A stretch of 6,193 nt of DNA from Caldilineaceae bacterium (lineage in GTDB: Bacteria > Chloroflexota > Anaerolineae > Caldilineales > Caldilineaceae), in contig WGCB01000587.1 in NCBI GenBank assembly GCA_015494005.1, forward strand, positions 1 to 6,193, given 5' to 3'. A model generated the notes under the pieces. The model saw only the letters and a program-made list of their open reading frames with translations. It ran no database searches and was not told where the DNA came from. Below, one piece after another: positions 1 through 6,193 of this stretch (position 1 is the stretch's first letter; each line of letters starts with the position of its first letter). The position numbers and the translations under genes were made by a program.

Positions 1-129
1 GGCTGTGCGAGTAGGCGTGGGGGTCCGGGTGGATGTGGGTGTGGCCGTGGACGGCGTCCCGGTGGGGGTGGGCGTGCCCGTGGCGATGATGGAGATGCCA
101 CTGGTGGGCGTGGCCGTGGGGGTGACGGT
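1..129 (-). repeat. Thr/Pro-rich low-complexity linker coding repeat
   Basis: On the minus strand this stretch encodes residues 218-260 of the secreted protein as imperfect TPT/TPTA/TPTR units, interrupted once by 'SGISIIATG'. On the plus strand it shows as repeated GTGGGCGTGG-like blocks. Such linkers commonly separate extracellular modules. It is coding repeat sequence, not a mobile or regulatory repeat. Confidence 0.75.
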
Positions 130-780
130 GCCCTCGATGTCGCAGGCCTGGAGGCTCACATCGTCCAGGAAGAGGGCGGTGGCGCCCCCGCCGCCATCGT
201 TGAGCACGCCGAACTGGATGCGGATGGTGCGTCCGGCCAGGGAGGAGAAGTCGAACTGGACGAAACGCCAGTCCCGGTCATCCCGCAGCTCGTCCCAGAT
301 GCGCTGGATCAAGGTGTCCGTGTCCGCATCGAAGATGTCCACGAACTGGCGGTCGTTGCCCGGGCTGGGCTCGTGCCGGGGGTAGTAGTGGAAGCCGAAA
401 ACCACGCTGCCGGCAGAGGCGGGGATGGCCACTGTCTGGGAGACGCCGTTCACGCCGGACTGGTTGGGCGGCTCCACGATGCCCAGACGCATGGCCCGAG
501 CCCCGGAGAAGACCGGCGCGGTGACGTAGGCCGGTGGCGGCGTGGTCCCAGTGAGGTCCCAGCCCGCGTTCGTCTCGAAGCCGCCGTTGACGATGAGCTC
601 GCTGCAGCCCAGGGCCGAGAGGGGCTCGCCCACCTCCGGGGTGGAGGCCTGGGGAGGCCGGGCCGCCTGCACCCCGGTCAACGAGCCCAGGAGCAGGCCG
701 GTCAGCAGGAGCAGGAGCGCGGTTCCCTCGAGGGCGACTCGAGGGGTCCCGGCAAGAATTTTTGCTGTGGAGCGGAACAC
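1..780 (-). CDS. Secreted beta-sandwich (carbohydrate-binding-like) protein with Thr/Pro linker, 3' part cut by window edge
   Basis: This gene runs leftwards off the window; 260 codons are visible with no stop. The GTG start at 780-778 is chosen because an AGGAGG Shine-Dalgarno (786-791) lies 5 nt upstream. Residues 1-39 look like a signal peptide: basic start (R3, K7, R14), a Leu-rich core at about 21-34, and a VQA/A cleavage candidate near 39. Residues about 58-213 form a probable jelly-roll domain. It opens with the 'NGGFE...W' pattern (N65-E69, W74) often seen at the start of CBM-like modules, and ends with a 'LDDVSL' strand (205-210). C59 and C213 flank it and may form a disulfide. Residues 218-260 are a Thr/Pro-rich linker, so another domain or an anchor probably follows beyond the edge. 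The protein probably acts outside the cell, perhaps binding polymer or another surface protein; the ligand is unknown. It is divergent from the phosphatase gene and has its own promoter. Export and domain type are fairly safe; function is not. Confidence 0.85.
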   Translation of the reverse strand, partial: MFRSTAKILAGTPRVALEGTALLLLLTGLLLGSLTGVQAARPPQASTPEVGEPLSALGCSELIVNGGFETNAGWDLTGTTPPPAYVTAPVFSGARAMRLGIVEPPNQSGVNGVSQTVAIPASAGSVVFGFHYYPRHEPSPGNDRQFVDIFDADTDTLIQRIWDELRDDRDWRFVQFDFSSLAGRTIRIQFGVLNDGGGGATALFLDDVSLQACDIEGTVTPTATPTSGISIIATGTPTPTGTPSTATPTSTRTPTPTRTA

Positions 781-785
781 GGATA

Positions 786-791
786 CCTCCT
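786..791 (-). promoter_or_regulatory. Shine-Dalgarno deciding the GTG start of the secreted protein
   Basis: Reading leftwards the sequence is AGGAGG, then TATCC, then GTG at 780. The six-base match and 5-nt spacing are strong. No other start codon near the signal-peptide region has a comparable site, so this fixes the gene start even though the codon is GTG. Confidence 0.8.
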
Positions 792-821
792 GGCGCGGGG
801 GAGCGGGTAGGTTTCTGCGAA

Positions 822-850
822 ATTGTACCATACCCAGGATCTCTGGGCAA
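822..850 (-). promoter_or_regulatory. Sigma70-type promoter of the secreted-protein gene
   Basis: Reading leftwards: TTGCCC as -35 (850-845, four of six consensus bases), a 17-nt spacer, then TGGTACAAT (830-822), an extended -10 with five of six bases of TATAAT and the TGn element. A start of transcription near 815 would leave a short leader of about 35 nt ending in the AGGAGG site. The spacing and the match at both boxes, plus position just ahead of a well-supported start, make this the best promoter in the window. A small inverted repeat (833-847) sits in the spacer and -35. Confidence 0.6.
833..847. repeat. CCCAG/CTGGG inverted repeat overlapping the minus-strand promoter
   Basis: CCCAG (833-837), 5-nt centre GATCT, CTGGG (843-847). 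It overlaps the promoter spacer and the -35 box, a position where a repressor could act. A related sequence, CCCAGATCCTTGGG, lies at 871-884 and could also pair with 833-842 with one bulge. The arms are short and may be chance in GC-rich DNA. Confidence 0.3.
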
Positions 851-937
851 CGAAGGCGCTGACGAGGTCTCCCAGATCCTTGGGGAAAACCAGGGCGCCC
901 TCCGCCGCGTCCGCGCTCGGCAGGGGAGCGTGGACAG

Positions 938-951
938 GGCCAGCGCTGGCC
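938..951. promoter_or_regulatory. 14-bp perfect palindrome, possible operator
   Basis: GGCCAGCGCTGGCC equals its own reverse complement over all 14 bases, centred between 944 and 945. It lies between the two divergent promoters, upstream of each, where a dimeric regulator could act on both genes. An outer GGAC/GTCC pair (932-935 and 959-962) adds weak extra symmetry. There is no T-run directly after it, so it does not look like a terminator. Chance occurrence in GC-rich sequence cannot be excluded. Confidence 0.3.
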
Positions 952-1037
952 TTCCAGGGTCCACCAACTATTTTTGATCGCAGCCGTGTGGACCGAGGTG
1001 CAGCCGGATTTTGTGGCTGTTCCTTTGCCCCCATTTG

Positions 1038-1046
1038 TGCTAGACT
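1038..1046 (+). promoter_or_regulatory. Possible extended -10 promoter for the three-gene set
   Basis: TGCTAGACT gives a TGn element directly followed by TAGACT (four of six bases of TATAAT). No good -35 is present at 16-18 nt upstream (TGTTCC at 1018-1023), so this would depend on the extended -10. Transcription would begin near 1053 and leave a leader of about 115 nt that includes the hairpin at 1089-1116. Confidence 0.35.
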
Positions 1047-1088
1047 GGAGGCAGAACCGCAACGGTAATCCACCTCCCTTTCCGGACC

Positions 1089-1116
1089 CTGGGATCCATG
1101 CTACCATGGGTCCCAG
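1089..1116 (+). promoter_or_regulatory. 12-bp stem, 4-nt loop hairpin in the phosphatase leader
   Basis: CTGGGATCCATG (1089-1100), loop CTAC (1101-1104), CATGGGTCCCAG (1105-1116). All twelve positions pair in RNA, with one G-U wobble. No U-run follows, so it is not a classical intrinsic terminator. It ends 52 nt before the phosphatase start and buries the ATGs at 1098 and 1106 in the stem. A role in leader structure or mRNA stability is inference. Confidence 0.5.
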
Positions 1117-1172
1117 ACGGGCGAAACCATCCCCCGCTGACTCGACCCAAGCACCCCATCCCAGGCCCATGA
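1098..1172 (+). CDS. Possible 24-codon leader ORF overlapping the phosphatase start (ATGA)
   Basis: ATG at 1098 opens a 24-residue frame (Pro-rich, beginning MLPWVPDGR) that stops at TGA 1170-1172, sharing ATGA with the phosphatase ATG at 1169. The phosphatase start lacks a convincing Shine-Dalgarno, so delivery of ribosomes from an upstream frame is conceivable. Against this, the leader ORF also lacks a clear ribosome site and its ATG is inside the hairpin stem. I list it as a weak candidate only. Confidence 0.15.
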   Translation: MLPWVPDGRNHPPLTRPKHPIPGP

Positions 1173-1867
1173 CCTACCTGCTCCTGATCCGACACGGCGA
1201 AAACGAATGGGTGACCTCCCACCGGCTGGCGGGGCGCACCCCAGGCGTGCACCTGAACGACCGGGGCCGGGAGCAGGCCCACCAGTTGGCGGAGCGGCTG
1301 GCCGGCCTGCCCATCTCCGCGGTCTACTCCAGCCCCCTGGAGCGCTGCATGGAGACGGCCGCTCCCCTGGCCCAGGCCCTGGGCCTTCCCGTCCTGCCGG
1401 AGCCGGGGGTCCTGGAGGTGGACTATGGGGAGTGGCAGGGGGGCAATCTGAAGGAGCTGGCCAAACAGCCCGAGTGGCGGCTGGTCCAGGTCTATCCCAG
1501 CGGTTTCCGCTTCCCCGGGGGCGAGAGCCTGCGAGAGGTCCAAAACCGGGCGGTGGACACCCTGGAGCGCCTGCGCCAGCAGCACGCCGGGGAGATCATC
1601 GCCGTCTTCACCCACGGGGATGTGGTGCGCACCAGTCTGGCCTACTACCTGGGCACGCCCCTCGACCTCTTCCAGCGCCTGAGCATCGAGCCGGCCTCGG
1701 TGAGCGTGGTGGGCTTCCACCGCTTTGGCCCCCGCATCCTGCGGGTGAACGACACGGGCCAGGCGCCCAGCATCCAGCTGGAGGAGTCCGGGCAGGAGTC
1801 CCAAGAGGCCGAAGCATCCGCCAGCCCGGACGGCCGGGCCCCGGATCTGGGCGGGTCCGCGCCCTAG
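1169..1867 (+). CDS. Histidine phosphatase family protein (MSMEG_4193 / TIGR03848 type)
   Basis: A 232-residue cytoplasmic protein of the histidine phosphatase (phosphoglycerate mutase-like) superfamily. The active site looks complete: the R8-H9-G10-E11 signature with H9 as the phospho-accepting histidine, R59 in '[11 protein letters not shown]', acidic E83 in '[10 protein letters not shown]', and the second histidine H149 in 'FTHGD'. The 'RHGENEW' start and the downstream neighbours match the MSMEG_4193 group, called a probable phosphomutase/phosphatase; substrate unknown. The start at 1169 places the RHG motif at residue 8 as usual. In-frame ATGs at 974 and 1106 would add 65 or 21 unsupported residues. 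There is no strong Shine-Dalgarno (only AGG at 1163-1165). The last 35 or so residues are an acidic, Ser/Gly/Ala-rich tail beyond the fold. It is the first gene of the three-gene set. Family assignment is firm; the reaction is not known. Confidence 0.9.
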   Translation: MTYLLLIRHGENEWVTSHRLAGRTPGVHLNDRGREQAHQLAERLAGLPISAVYSSPLERCMETAAPLAQALGLPVLPEPGVLEVDYGEWQGGNLKELAKQPEWRLVQVYPSGFRFPGGESLREVQNRAVDTLERLRQQHAGEIIAVFTHGDVVRTSLAYYLGTPLDLFQRLSIEPASVSVVGFHRFGPRILRVNDTGQAPSIQLEESGQESQEAEASASPDGRAPDLGGSAP

Positions 1868-1960
1868 CCCTGGGCCTGCCCTAGCGGTGCCCACCCATCC
1901 AACCCAGCACTGACCCTTGACACGCACGGCACCCTCGACACTCTCTGAAACAGGTCCCAC

Positions 1961-2521
1961 ATGAGCACCCATTTCACCTACGATTTCCATTCCGTGCAGC
2001 ACATCGTGGCCGATGCCGTGGGCGAGCCCGGCCGGCGCACCTTCTACCTCCAGGCCCGTCAGGGGACGGAAACCGTCAGCCTGGTGCTGGAGAAGCAGCA
2101 GGTGGCCGCGCTGGCCGCCAGCATCATGCAGATGCTGGACGAGCTGAAGCAGCTGAACCCGGATCTGCCCCCGGCCACTGCGGAGGAGACCAGCCTGCAC
2201 CTGGAGGAACCCCTGGCCCCGGCCTTCCGGGTGGGCCAGATCGGCCTGGGCTACGACGAGACCCGGGATCGCATGGTCCTGGTGGTGCAGGCCCTGGCTG
2301 TCCTGGACGAGGGGGCCGAGGAGACCTTCCCCTCGCCGGATGTGAACATCCCCAAAGCCCGTTTCTTCGCCACCCGGGGACAGATGCTGGCCCTGAGCCA
2401 GCATGCCCTGCGGGTGGTGGCGGCAGGGCGCCCCGAGTGCCCACTGTGCGGCGAGCCCATGGACCCGGAAGGCCATTTCTGCCCCCGCACCAATGGCCAT
2501 TCCCGGCCCCTGGCCATCTGA
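1961..2521 (+). CDS. DUF3090 family protein with C-terminal Cys/His zinc-type cluster
   Basis: A 186-residue protein, about the size I expect for DUF3090 (TIGR03847), whose function is unknown to me. Recognisable features in order: 'GEPGRRTFYLQA' near the N-terminus (about residues 21-32), an amphipathic 'EKQQVAALAASI' helix, 'FRVGQIGLGYDE' in the middle, then 'FFATRGQMLALSQHALRVV' leading to a cluster with C160-x2-C163, H172, C174 and H180 ('CPLCGEP', 'GHFCPRTNGH'). The Cys/His spacing suggests a bound zinc ion; that is inference. There is no signal peptide or membrane segment. It lies 93 nt after the phosphatase and 21 nt before the kinase-like gene, the same order I recall for Rv2135c-Rv2134c-Rv2133c in Mycobacterium tuberculosis. 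The ribosome site is weak (AGG at 1952-1954). A perfect TTGACA (1917-1922) in the gap has no partner -10. Confidence 0.9.
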   Translation: MSTHFTYDFHSVQHIVADAVGEPGRRTFYLQARQGTETVSLVLEKQQVAALAASIMQMLDELKQLNPDLPPATAEETSLHLEEPLAPAFRVGQIGLGYDETRDRMVLVVQALAVLDEGAEETFPSPDVNIPKARFFATRGQMLALSQHALRVVAAGRPECPLCGEPMDPEGHFCPRTNGHSRPLAI

Positions 2522-2542
2522 ACGTGACTGCCCGTCCGTCCC

Positions 2543-3379
<837 letters not shown>

Positions 3380-3422
3380 CCGGGTTCCCCCACAAAGGAG
3401 CCGAAGGGACGGCCGCCAAGAC

Positions 3423-3507
3423 GGACTGTCACCGAATGGACCGCCATCAAATGGACCGCCATCGAATCGACCGCCAAACAGACCGCCCAGTGGACAACCG
3501 CCCAATG
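3423..3507 (+). repeat. Degenerate tandem repeat, 15-bp then 12-bp period
   Basis: Units aligned on GACCGCC: GACCGCCATCAAATG (3439-3453), GACCGCCATCGAATC (3454-3468), GACCGCCAAACA (3469-3480), GACCGCCCAGTG (3481-3492), GACAACCGCCCAATG (3493-3507), with a decayed copy before them (3423-3438). Unit lengths are multiples of three, so all three forward frames stay open. It fills most of the 145-bp spacer ahead of the sugar-nucleotidyltransferase gene and is less GC-biased than the genes around it. Origin by slippage is likely; any function is unknown. Confidence 0.7.
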
Positions 3508-3528
3508 CGCAAAGGAGAGAAACCGTGA
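3436..3528 (+). CDS. Possible 30-codon small ORF made from the tandem repeat, GTGA overlap with next gene
   Basis: ATG at 3436 opens a 30-residue frame reading as short units ([23 protein letters not shown]), ending at TGA 3526-3528. This stop overlaps the GTG start at 3525 as GTGA, and the downstream gene's Shine-Dalgarno lies inside the frame. Such overlaps can couple translation. No Shine-Dalgarno is seen before 3436 or the in-frame ATG at 3451, and the repeat keeps every frame open, so the open frame alone is weak evidence. Confidence 0.15.
   Translation: MDRHQMDRHRIDRQTDRPVDNRPMRKGEKP
3511..3519 (+). promoter_or_regulatory. Shine-Dalgarno deciding the GTG start of the fusion gene
   Basis: AAAGGAGAG is followed by AAACC and then GTG at 3525, so GGAG lies 7 nt before the start codon. 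It is the best plus-strand ribosome site in the window. It supports the GTG immediately before the [10 protein letters not shown] nucleotide-binding signature and argues against starts further upstream in the same frame. Confidence 0.75.
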
Positions 3529-6050
3529 AAGCTGTGGTGATGGCAGGCGGAGAAGGCTCCCGGCTACGTCCATTGACCATCGGACGTCCCAAACCCCTGG
3601 TGCCCATCGGCAACCGCTCGGTCATGGGGCACATCCTCCAGTTGTTGAAGAGCCACGGCATCACCGATGTGGTGGTCACCCTCCAGTACATGCCCACGGT
3701 CATCCAGGACTATTTCGGCTCGGGCCAGAGCCTGGGGATGAACCTCACCTACGTGGTGGAGGAGACCCCCCTGGGCACGGCCGGCAGCGTCAAGAACGCG
3801 GCCCAGTACCTGGACGACACCTTCCTGGTCATCTCCGGGGACGCCATGACCGACTTCGACCTCATGGCCATCGTCCAGAGCCACCGGGAGCGCCAGGCCA
3901 TGGCCTCCCTCACCCTCTACCCGGTGGCCAACCCTCGAGAGTACGGCGTGATCGTCACCGACGAGGAGGGGCGCATCGTCCAGTTCCTGGAGAAGCCGGA
4001 CTGGGGCGACGTGATCTCGGACACGGTCAACACGGGCATCTACGTGCTGGAACCGGAGGTGCTGGATCTGATCCCCGATGGGCAGCCCTACGACTTCGCC
4101 AGCCAGCTCTTCCCCCAGATGCTGGCCCAGGGGCTCCCCCTCTACGGCTACGTGGCCCAGGGCTACTGGTGCGATGTGGGCAACATCAGCGAGTACATGC
4201 GGGCCAATGCGGACCTCCTCCAGGGCAAGATCAAGCTGCCCGAGCCCCTGGGCACCCCCCTCTGGCCCGGCGTCTGGGCGGGGGAACGGGTGGAGATCGC
4301 CCCGGACGCCAACATCATCGGCCCGGTCTACCTGGGCCACGAGGTGAAGATCAAGGCCGGCGTCACCATCCACGGCCCGGCGGTGATCCGGGACTACACG
4401 GTCATCGACAACTACAGCCGCCTGGAACGCTGCGTGCTCTGGCGCAACAACTACGTGGGCGAGTCCTGCGAGCTGAGAGGGGTGATCGTCTGCCGCCAGT
4501 GCAGCATCAAGAGCGGCGCGGTGGCCTACGAGGGGGCGGTCATCGGGGATCGCTGCATCCTGGGGGAAAACTGCGTCATCTACTCGGACGTGAAGCTCTG
4601 GCCGGACAAGCAGGTGGAGCCCGGGGCCATTGTGCGCTCCAGCCTCATCTGGGGCAGCCACGCCCGGCGCTCCCTCTTCAGCCGCTTCGGGGTGACCGGC
4701 GTAGTAAACGTGGACCTGACCCCGGACTTCGTGGCCAAACTGGGCAGTGCCCTGGGCGCCTACGTGGAGAAGGGGCAGTACGTGGCCATCAACCGGGACG
4801 CCCACCGCAGCTCCCGCATGCTGAAGCGGGGGCTGATCAGCGGCCTGCCCAGCGCCGGCGTCCACGTCTGGGATCTGCGCAACGTGGCCGTGCCCGTGGC
4901 CCGTCACTTCGTGCGCACGGACCCCTCCACCTTCGCCGGGATCCACGTGCGCCTCAGCCCCTTCGACCAACGGGTGGTGGACATCCGCTTCATGGACGAG
5001 AGCGGCATGGACCTGAGCCCCTCCGCGGAGCGCTCCATCGAGCGCTACTTCTTCCGGGAGGACTTCCGCCGGGCCTACCTGGACGAGATCGGCCGCATCG
5101 AGTACGCGCCAGACCCCATCGGCCGCTACGTGGAGGACTTCTTCGCCCAGGTGGACAGCCAGACCATCCGGGAGGCGAACATCCAGCTGGTGGTGGACTA
5201 CTCCCACGGCCTGGCCGCGGACACCCTCTCCAAGATCTTGAGCAGCCTGGTTTCGGACCCCATCCCCCTGAACGCGCTCATGGACGAGAGCAAGCTGGCC
5301 GTGCTCCGGGACCAGTTCGACCGCAATCTGCGGCGCATGGCCAAGATCGTGGGCGCCCTGAGCGCGCACCTGGGCATCAAGTTGGATGTGGGTGGGGAGA
5401 AGATCTTCCTGGTGGACGACAAGGGGGAGGCGCTGGACAACATCACCGCGGGGCTGCTCATGGCCGAGCTGGCCCTCTGGTCCACGCCGGATCGCACCGT
5501 GGCCGTGCCCGTCACCGCGCCCAACGCCTTCGACACCATCGCCCAGTGGCATGGAGGCCGGGTCCTGCGCACCAAGACCGACCTGCCCAGCCTGATGCAG
5601 GCCTCCACCGACCCGGACGTGCTCCTGGCCCTGGATACCACGGGCAACTTCGTCTTTCCCGAGTTCCAGCCGGTGGTGGATGGTCTGATGGCCACGGCTC
5701 GCCTACTGGAATATCTCGCCCGGCGAGGCATGGCCATCAGCGAGGTGGTGGCCTACCTGCCCCCCTTCCACCTGCGCCAGGACCGGGTGGACTGCCCCTG
5801 GGAGCTGAAGGCCACGGTCATGCGGATGTTGAACCAGCGCTACCACGGCCCGGATGTGGAGACCATGGACGGTTTGAAGATCCACCTGAGCGACCAGGAG
5901 TGGGTCCACATCGGCCCCAACCCGGAACACCCCTTCTTCGAGATCCGCGCGGAGGCGGCCACCCCCGAGCGGGCCGCGGAGCTGGTCCTCCAGTATCACC
6001 GGGAGCTGGAGGCCATGATCCGGGAGCTGGGAGACGGGGAGGAGGGCTGA
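3525..6050 (+). CDS. Sugar-1-phosphate nucleotidyltransferase (mannose-1-phosphate guanylyltransferase-like) fused to a degenerate phosphomannomutase-like domain
   Basis: An 841-residue cytoplasmic protein. Residues 1-235 are an NTP-transferase domain that should join a sugar 1-phosphate to a nucleotide: signature '[11 protein letters not shown]' (8-18), K23 in 'RPKPLVP', 'SGDAMTD' with D106 and D110, 'EKP' with K157, and 'WCDVGN' with D217. Residues about 258-377 are left-handed beta-helix hexapeptide repeats. Residues about 386-835 align with phosphomannomutase/phosphoglucomutase, but the active-site loops differ: TASHNP is RLSPFD (S478 kept), the metal loop DGDGDR is DVGGEK (621-626), the sugar loop GExSGH is LDTTGN (703-708), and RPSGTEP is GPNPEHP (797-803). 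The first half is therefore probably an active GDP-mannose- or NDP-glucose-forming enzyme for cell-surface or glycan synthesis, the second half regulatory or altered in function. Cyanobacteria and Chloroflexi carry fusions of about this length. The GTG start follows AAAGGAGAG; in-frame ATG 3306 lies inside the previous gene. Exact sugar and nucleotide are uncertain. Confidence 0.88.
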   Translation: MKAVVMAGGEGSRLRPLTIGRPKPLVPIGNRSVMGHILQLLKSHGITDVVVTLQYMPTVIQDYFGSGQSLGMNLTYVVEETPLGTAGSVKNAAQYLDDTFLVISGDAMTDFDLMAIVQSHRERQAMASLTLYPVANPREYGVIVTDEEGRIVQFLEKPDWGDVISDTVNTGIYVLEPEVLDLIPDGQPYDFASQLFPQMLAQGLPLYGYVAQGYWCDVGNISEYMRANADLLQGKIKLPEPLGTPLWPGVWAGERVEIAPDANIIGPVYLGHEVKIKAGVTIHGPAVIRDYTVIDNYSRLERCVLWRNNYVGESCELRGVIVCRQCSIKSGAVAYEGAVIGDRCILGENCVIYSDVKLWPDKQVEPGAIVRSSLIWGSHARRSLFSRFGVTGVVNVDLTPDFVAKLGSALGAYVEKGQYVAINRDAHRSSRMLKRGLISGLPSAGVHVWDLRNVAVPVARHFVRTDPSTFAGIHVRLSPFDQRVVDIRFMDESGMDLSPSAERSIERYFFREDFRRAYLDEIGRIEYAPDPIGRYVEDFFAQVDSQTIREANIQLVVDYSHGLAADTLSKILSSLVSDPIPLNALMDESKLAVLRDQFDRNLRRMAKIVGALSAHLGIKLDVGGEKIFLVDDKGEALDNITAGLLMAELALWSTPDRTVAVPVTAPNAFDTIAQWHGGRVLRTKTDLPSLMQASTDPDVLLALDTTGNFVFPEFQPVVDGLMATARLLEYLARRGMAISEVVAYLPPFHLRQDRVDCPWELKATVMRMLNQRYHGPDVETMDGLKIHLSDQEWVHIGPNPEHPFFEIRAEAATPERAAELVLQYHRELEAMIRELGDGEEG

Positions 6051-6117
6051 GAGGACGCCAAGGGGTCCCGATGGCCGGACATGCCGCAGGGCCGGTTGCC
6101 CGGTTGCCCGCCCGCTC
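6051..6117. other. Convergent intergenic gap with 8-bp tandem duplication, no clear terminator
   Basis: The 67 bp between the two convergent stop codons contain two abutting copies of CCGGTTGC (6092-6099 and 6100-6107), followed by another CCG. CCGG-TTGC-CCGG can form only a 4-bp stem. Neither strand shows a GC stem followed by a T-run, so termination of both genes is unexplained by sequence and may use Rho. Confidence 0.45.
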
Positions 6118-6193
6118 TCACCGGGTCACCAGGGGCAGGTAGAGCCAGTTGTCCACCGGCGTGGTGGACGCCCCCTGCCACTCGCTCCAGTGC
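6118..6193 (-). CDS. C-terminal end of a probable exported protein ('YLPLV' tail), 5' part beyond window
   Basis: Reading leftwards from the right edge there are 24 complete codons ending in TGA (6120-6118). The peptide starts HWSEWQGA and ends WLYLPLVTR. This 'Y-(L/I)-P-L-(V/I)-x-R' ending at the very C-terminus is one I recognise from many Chloroflexi secreted or surface proteins, so I infer an exported product. Of the minus-strand frames here, this is the one with a family-like ending. It converges on the fusion gene. Nothing can be said about its domains or start. Confidence 0.6.
   Translation of the reverse strand, partial: HWSEWQGASTTPVDNWLYLPLVTR

Larger units (their letters stand above)
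781..1168. other. Divergent intergenic region (388 bp)
   Basis: No protein-coding gene is supported here; the open frames that cross it lack start sites and continue in antisense to real genes. Contents from left to right: Shine-Dalgarno and promoter of the minus-strand gene, an inverted repeat at 833-847, a perfect palindrome at 938-951, a short T-run (971-975), a possible forward extended -10 at 1038-1046, a 12-bp hairpin at 1089-1116, and a 24-codon upstream frame at 1098-1172. The regulatory regions of both divergent transcription units should lie here. Confidence 0.6.

Noticed and set aside
932..975. GC palindrome followed by a T-run (971-975) as an intrinsic terminator
   Set aside because: The T-run is 20 nt from the palindrome and 9 nt from the weak outer stem, and there is no plus-strand gene upstream that would need terminating here.
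974..1168. Longer phosphatase starting at ATG 974 or 1106
   Set aside because: It would place the RHG motif far from the N-terminus, unlike the family, and the added residues look non-coding and cover the hairpin and the possible promoter.
1917..1945. Perfect TTGACA -35 box in the gap before the DUF3090 gene
   Set aside because: No acceptable -10 at 15-19 nt downstream (the region reads ACTCTCTGAA), so I do not call a promoter.
3564..5552. A 662-codon open frame on the minus strand opposite the fusion gene
   Set aside because: Composition is dominated by His, Val, Gly and Asp in a monotonous pattern mirroring the coding strand. No start signals or domains; the plus-strand protein has clear motifs throughout.
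6092..6107. Tandem CCGGTTGC copies as an attachment site or mobile-element scar
   Set aside because: Only 8 bp, two copies, with no integrase, transposase or inverted ends nearby; simple slippage is enough to explain it.
4169..6142. A 657-codon plus-strand frame shifted relative to the fusion gene
   Set aside because: Arg/Gly/Pro-rich out-of-frame reading of the fusion gene, running past its stop; no recognisable motif.

Overview
This is a GC-rich window (well over 60% G+C by eye, with strongly G/C-biased third codon positions). Its gene content suggests a member of the Chloroflexota, perhaps a Caldilineae/Anaerolineae-type organism. Three things point there. The set histidine phosphatase (MSMEG_4193 type) - DUF3090 - SCO1664-type kinase-like protein is known to me only from Actinobacteria and Chloroflexi. 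It is followed by an approximately 840-residue sugar-nucleotidyltransferase/phosphomannomutase-like fusion. The two flanking genes look like Chloroflexi exported proteins: one has an 'NGGFE...W' beta-sandwich and a Thr/Pro linker, the other a C-terminal 'YLPLVTR' tail. The genus assignment is inference.

Layout. Bases 1-780 (minus strand) hold the N-terminal 260 codons of a secreted protein that starts at GTG, with a clear Shine-Dalgarno and an extended -10 promoter; its C-terminus lies beyond the left edge. Bases 781-1168 are a divergent intergenic region. It carries that promoter, a 14-bp perfect palindrome, a weaker forward extended -10 and a 12-bp hairpin close to the first forward gene. 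Bases 1169-3379 (plus strand) carry the three-gene set in close order: phosphatase, DUF3090 protein with a C-terminal Cys/His cluster, and kinase-like protein. Bases 3380-3524 are a spacer filled largely by a degenerate 15/12-bp tandem repeat, ending in a strong Shine-Dalgarno. Bases 3525-6050 encode the 841-residue fusion, starting at GTG. After a 67-bp convergent gap, bases 6118-6193 (minus strand) are the last 24 codons of another gene, probably exported.

How the genes may work together. The trio contains one protein that looks able to remove phosphate (all phosphatase active-site residues present), one that looks able to add it (PI3/4-kinase/HipA-like lysine, catalytic-loop and metal-Asp motifs present), and a small probable zinc protein. 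A reversible phosphorylation unit on an unknown substrate is a reasonable hypothesis, not a demonstrated function. The fusion protein has an intact-looking NTP-transferase domain and left-handed beta-helix repeats. However, all four active-site loops of its phosphomannomutase-like half are altered, so I read that half as probably non-catalytic or repurposed. The window contains no RNA genes, CRISPR array or insertion sequence that I can see, and no convincing intrinsic terminator.
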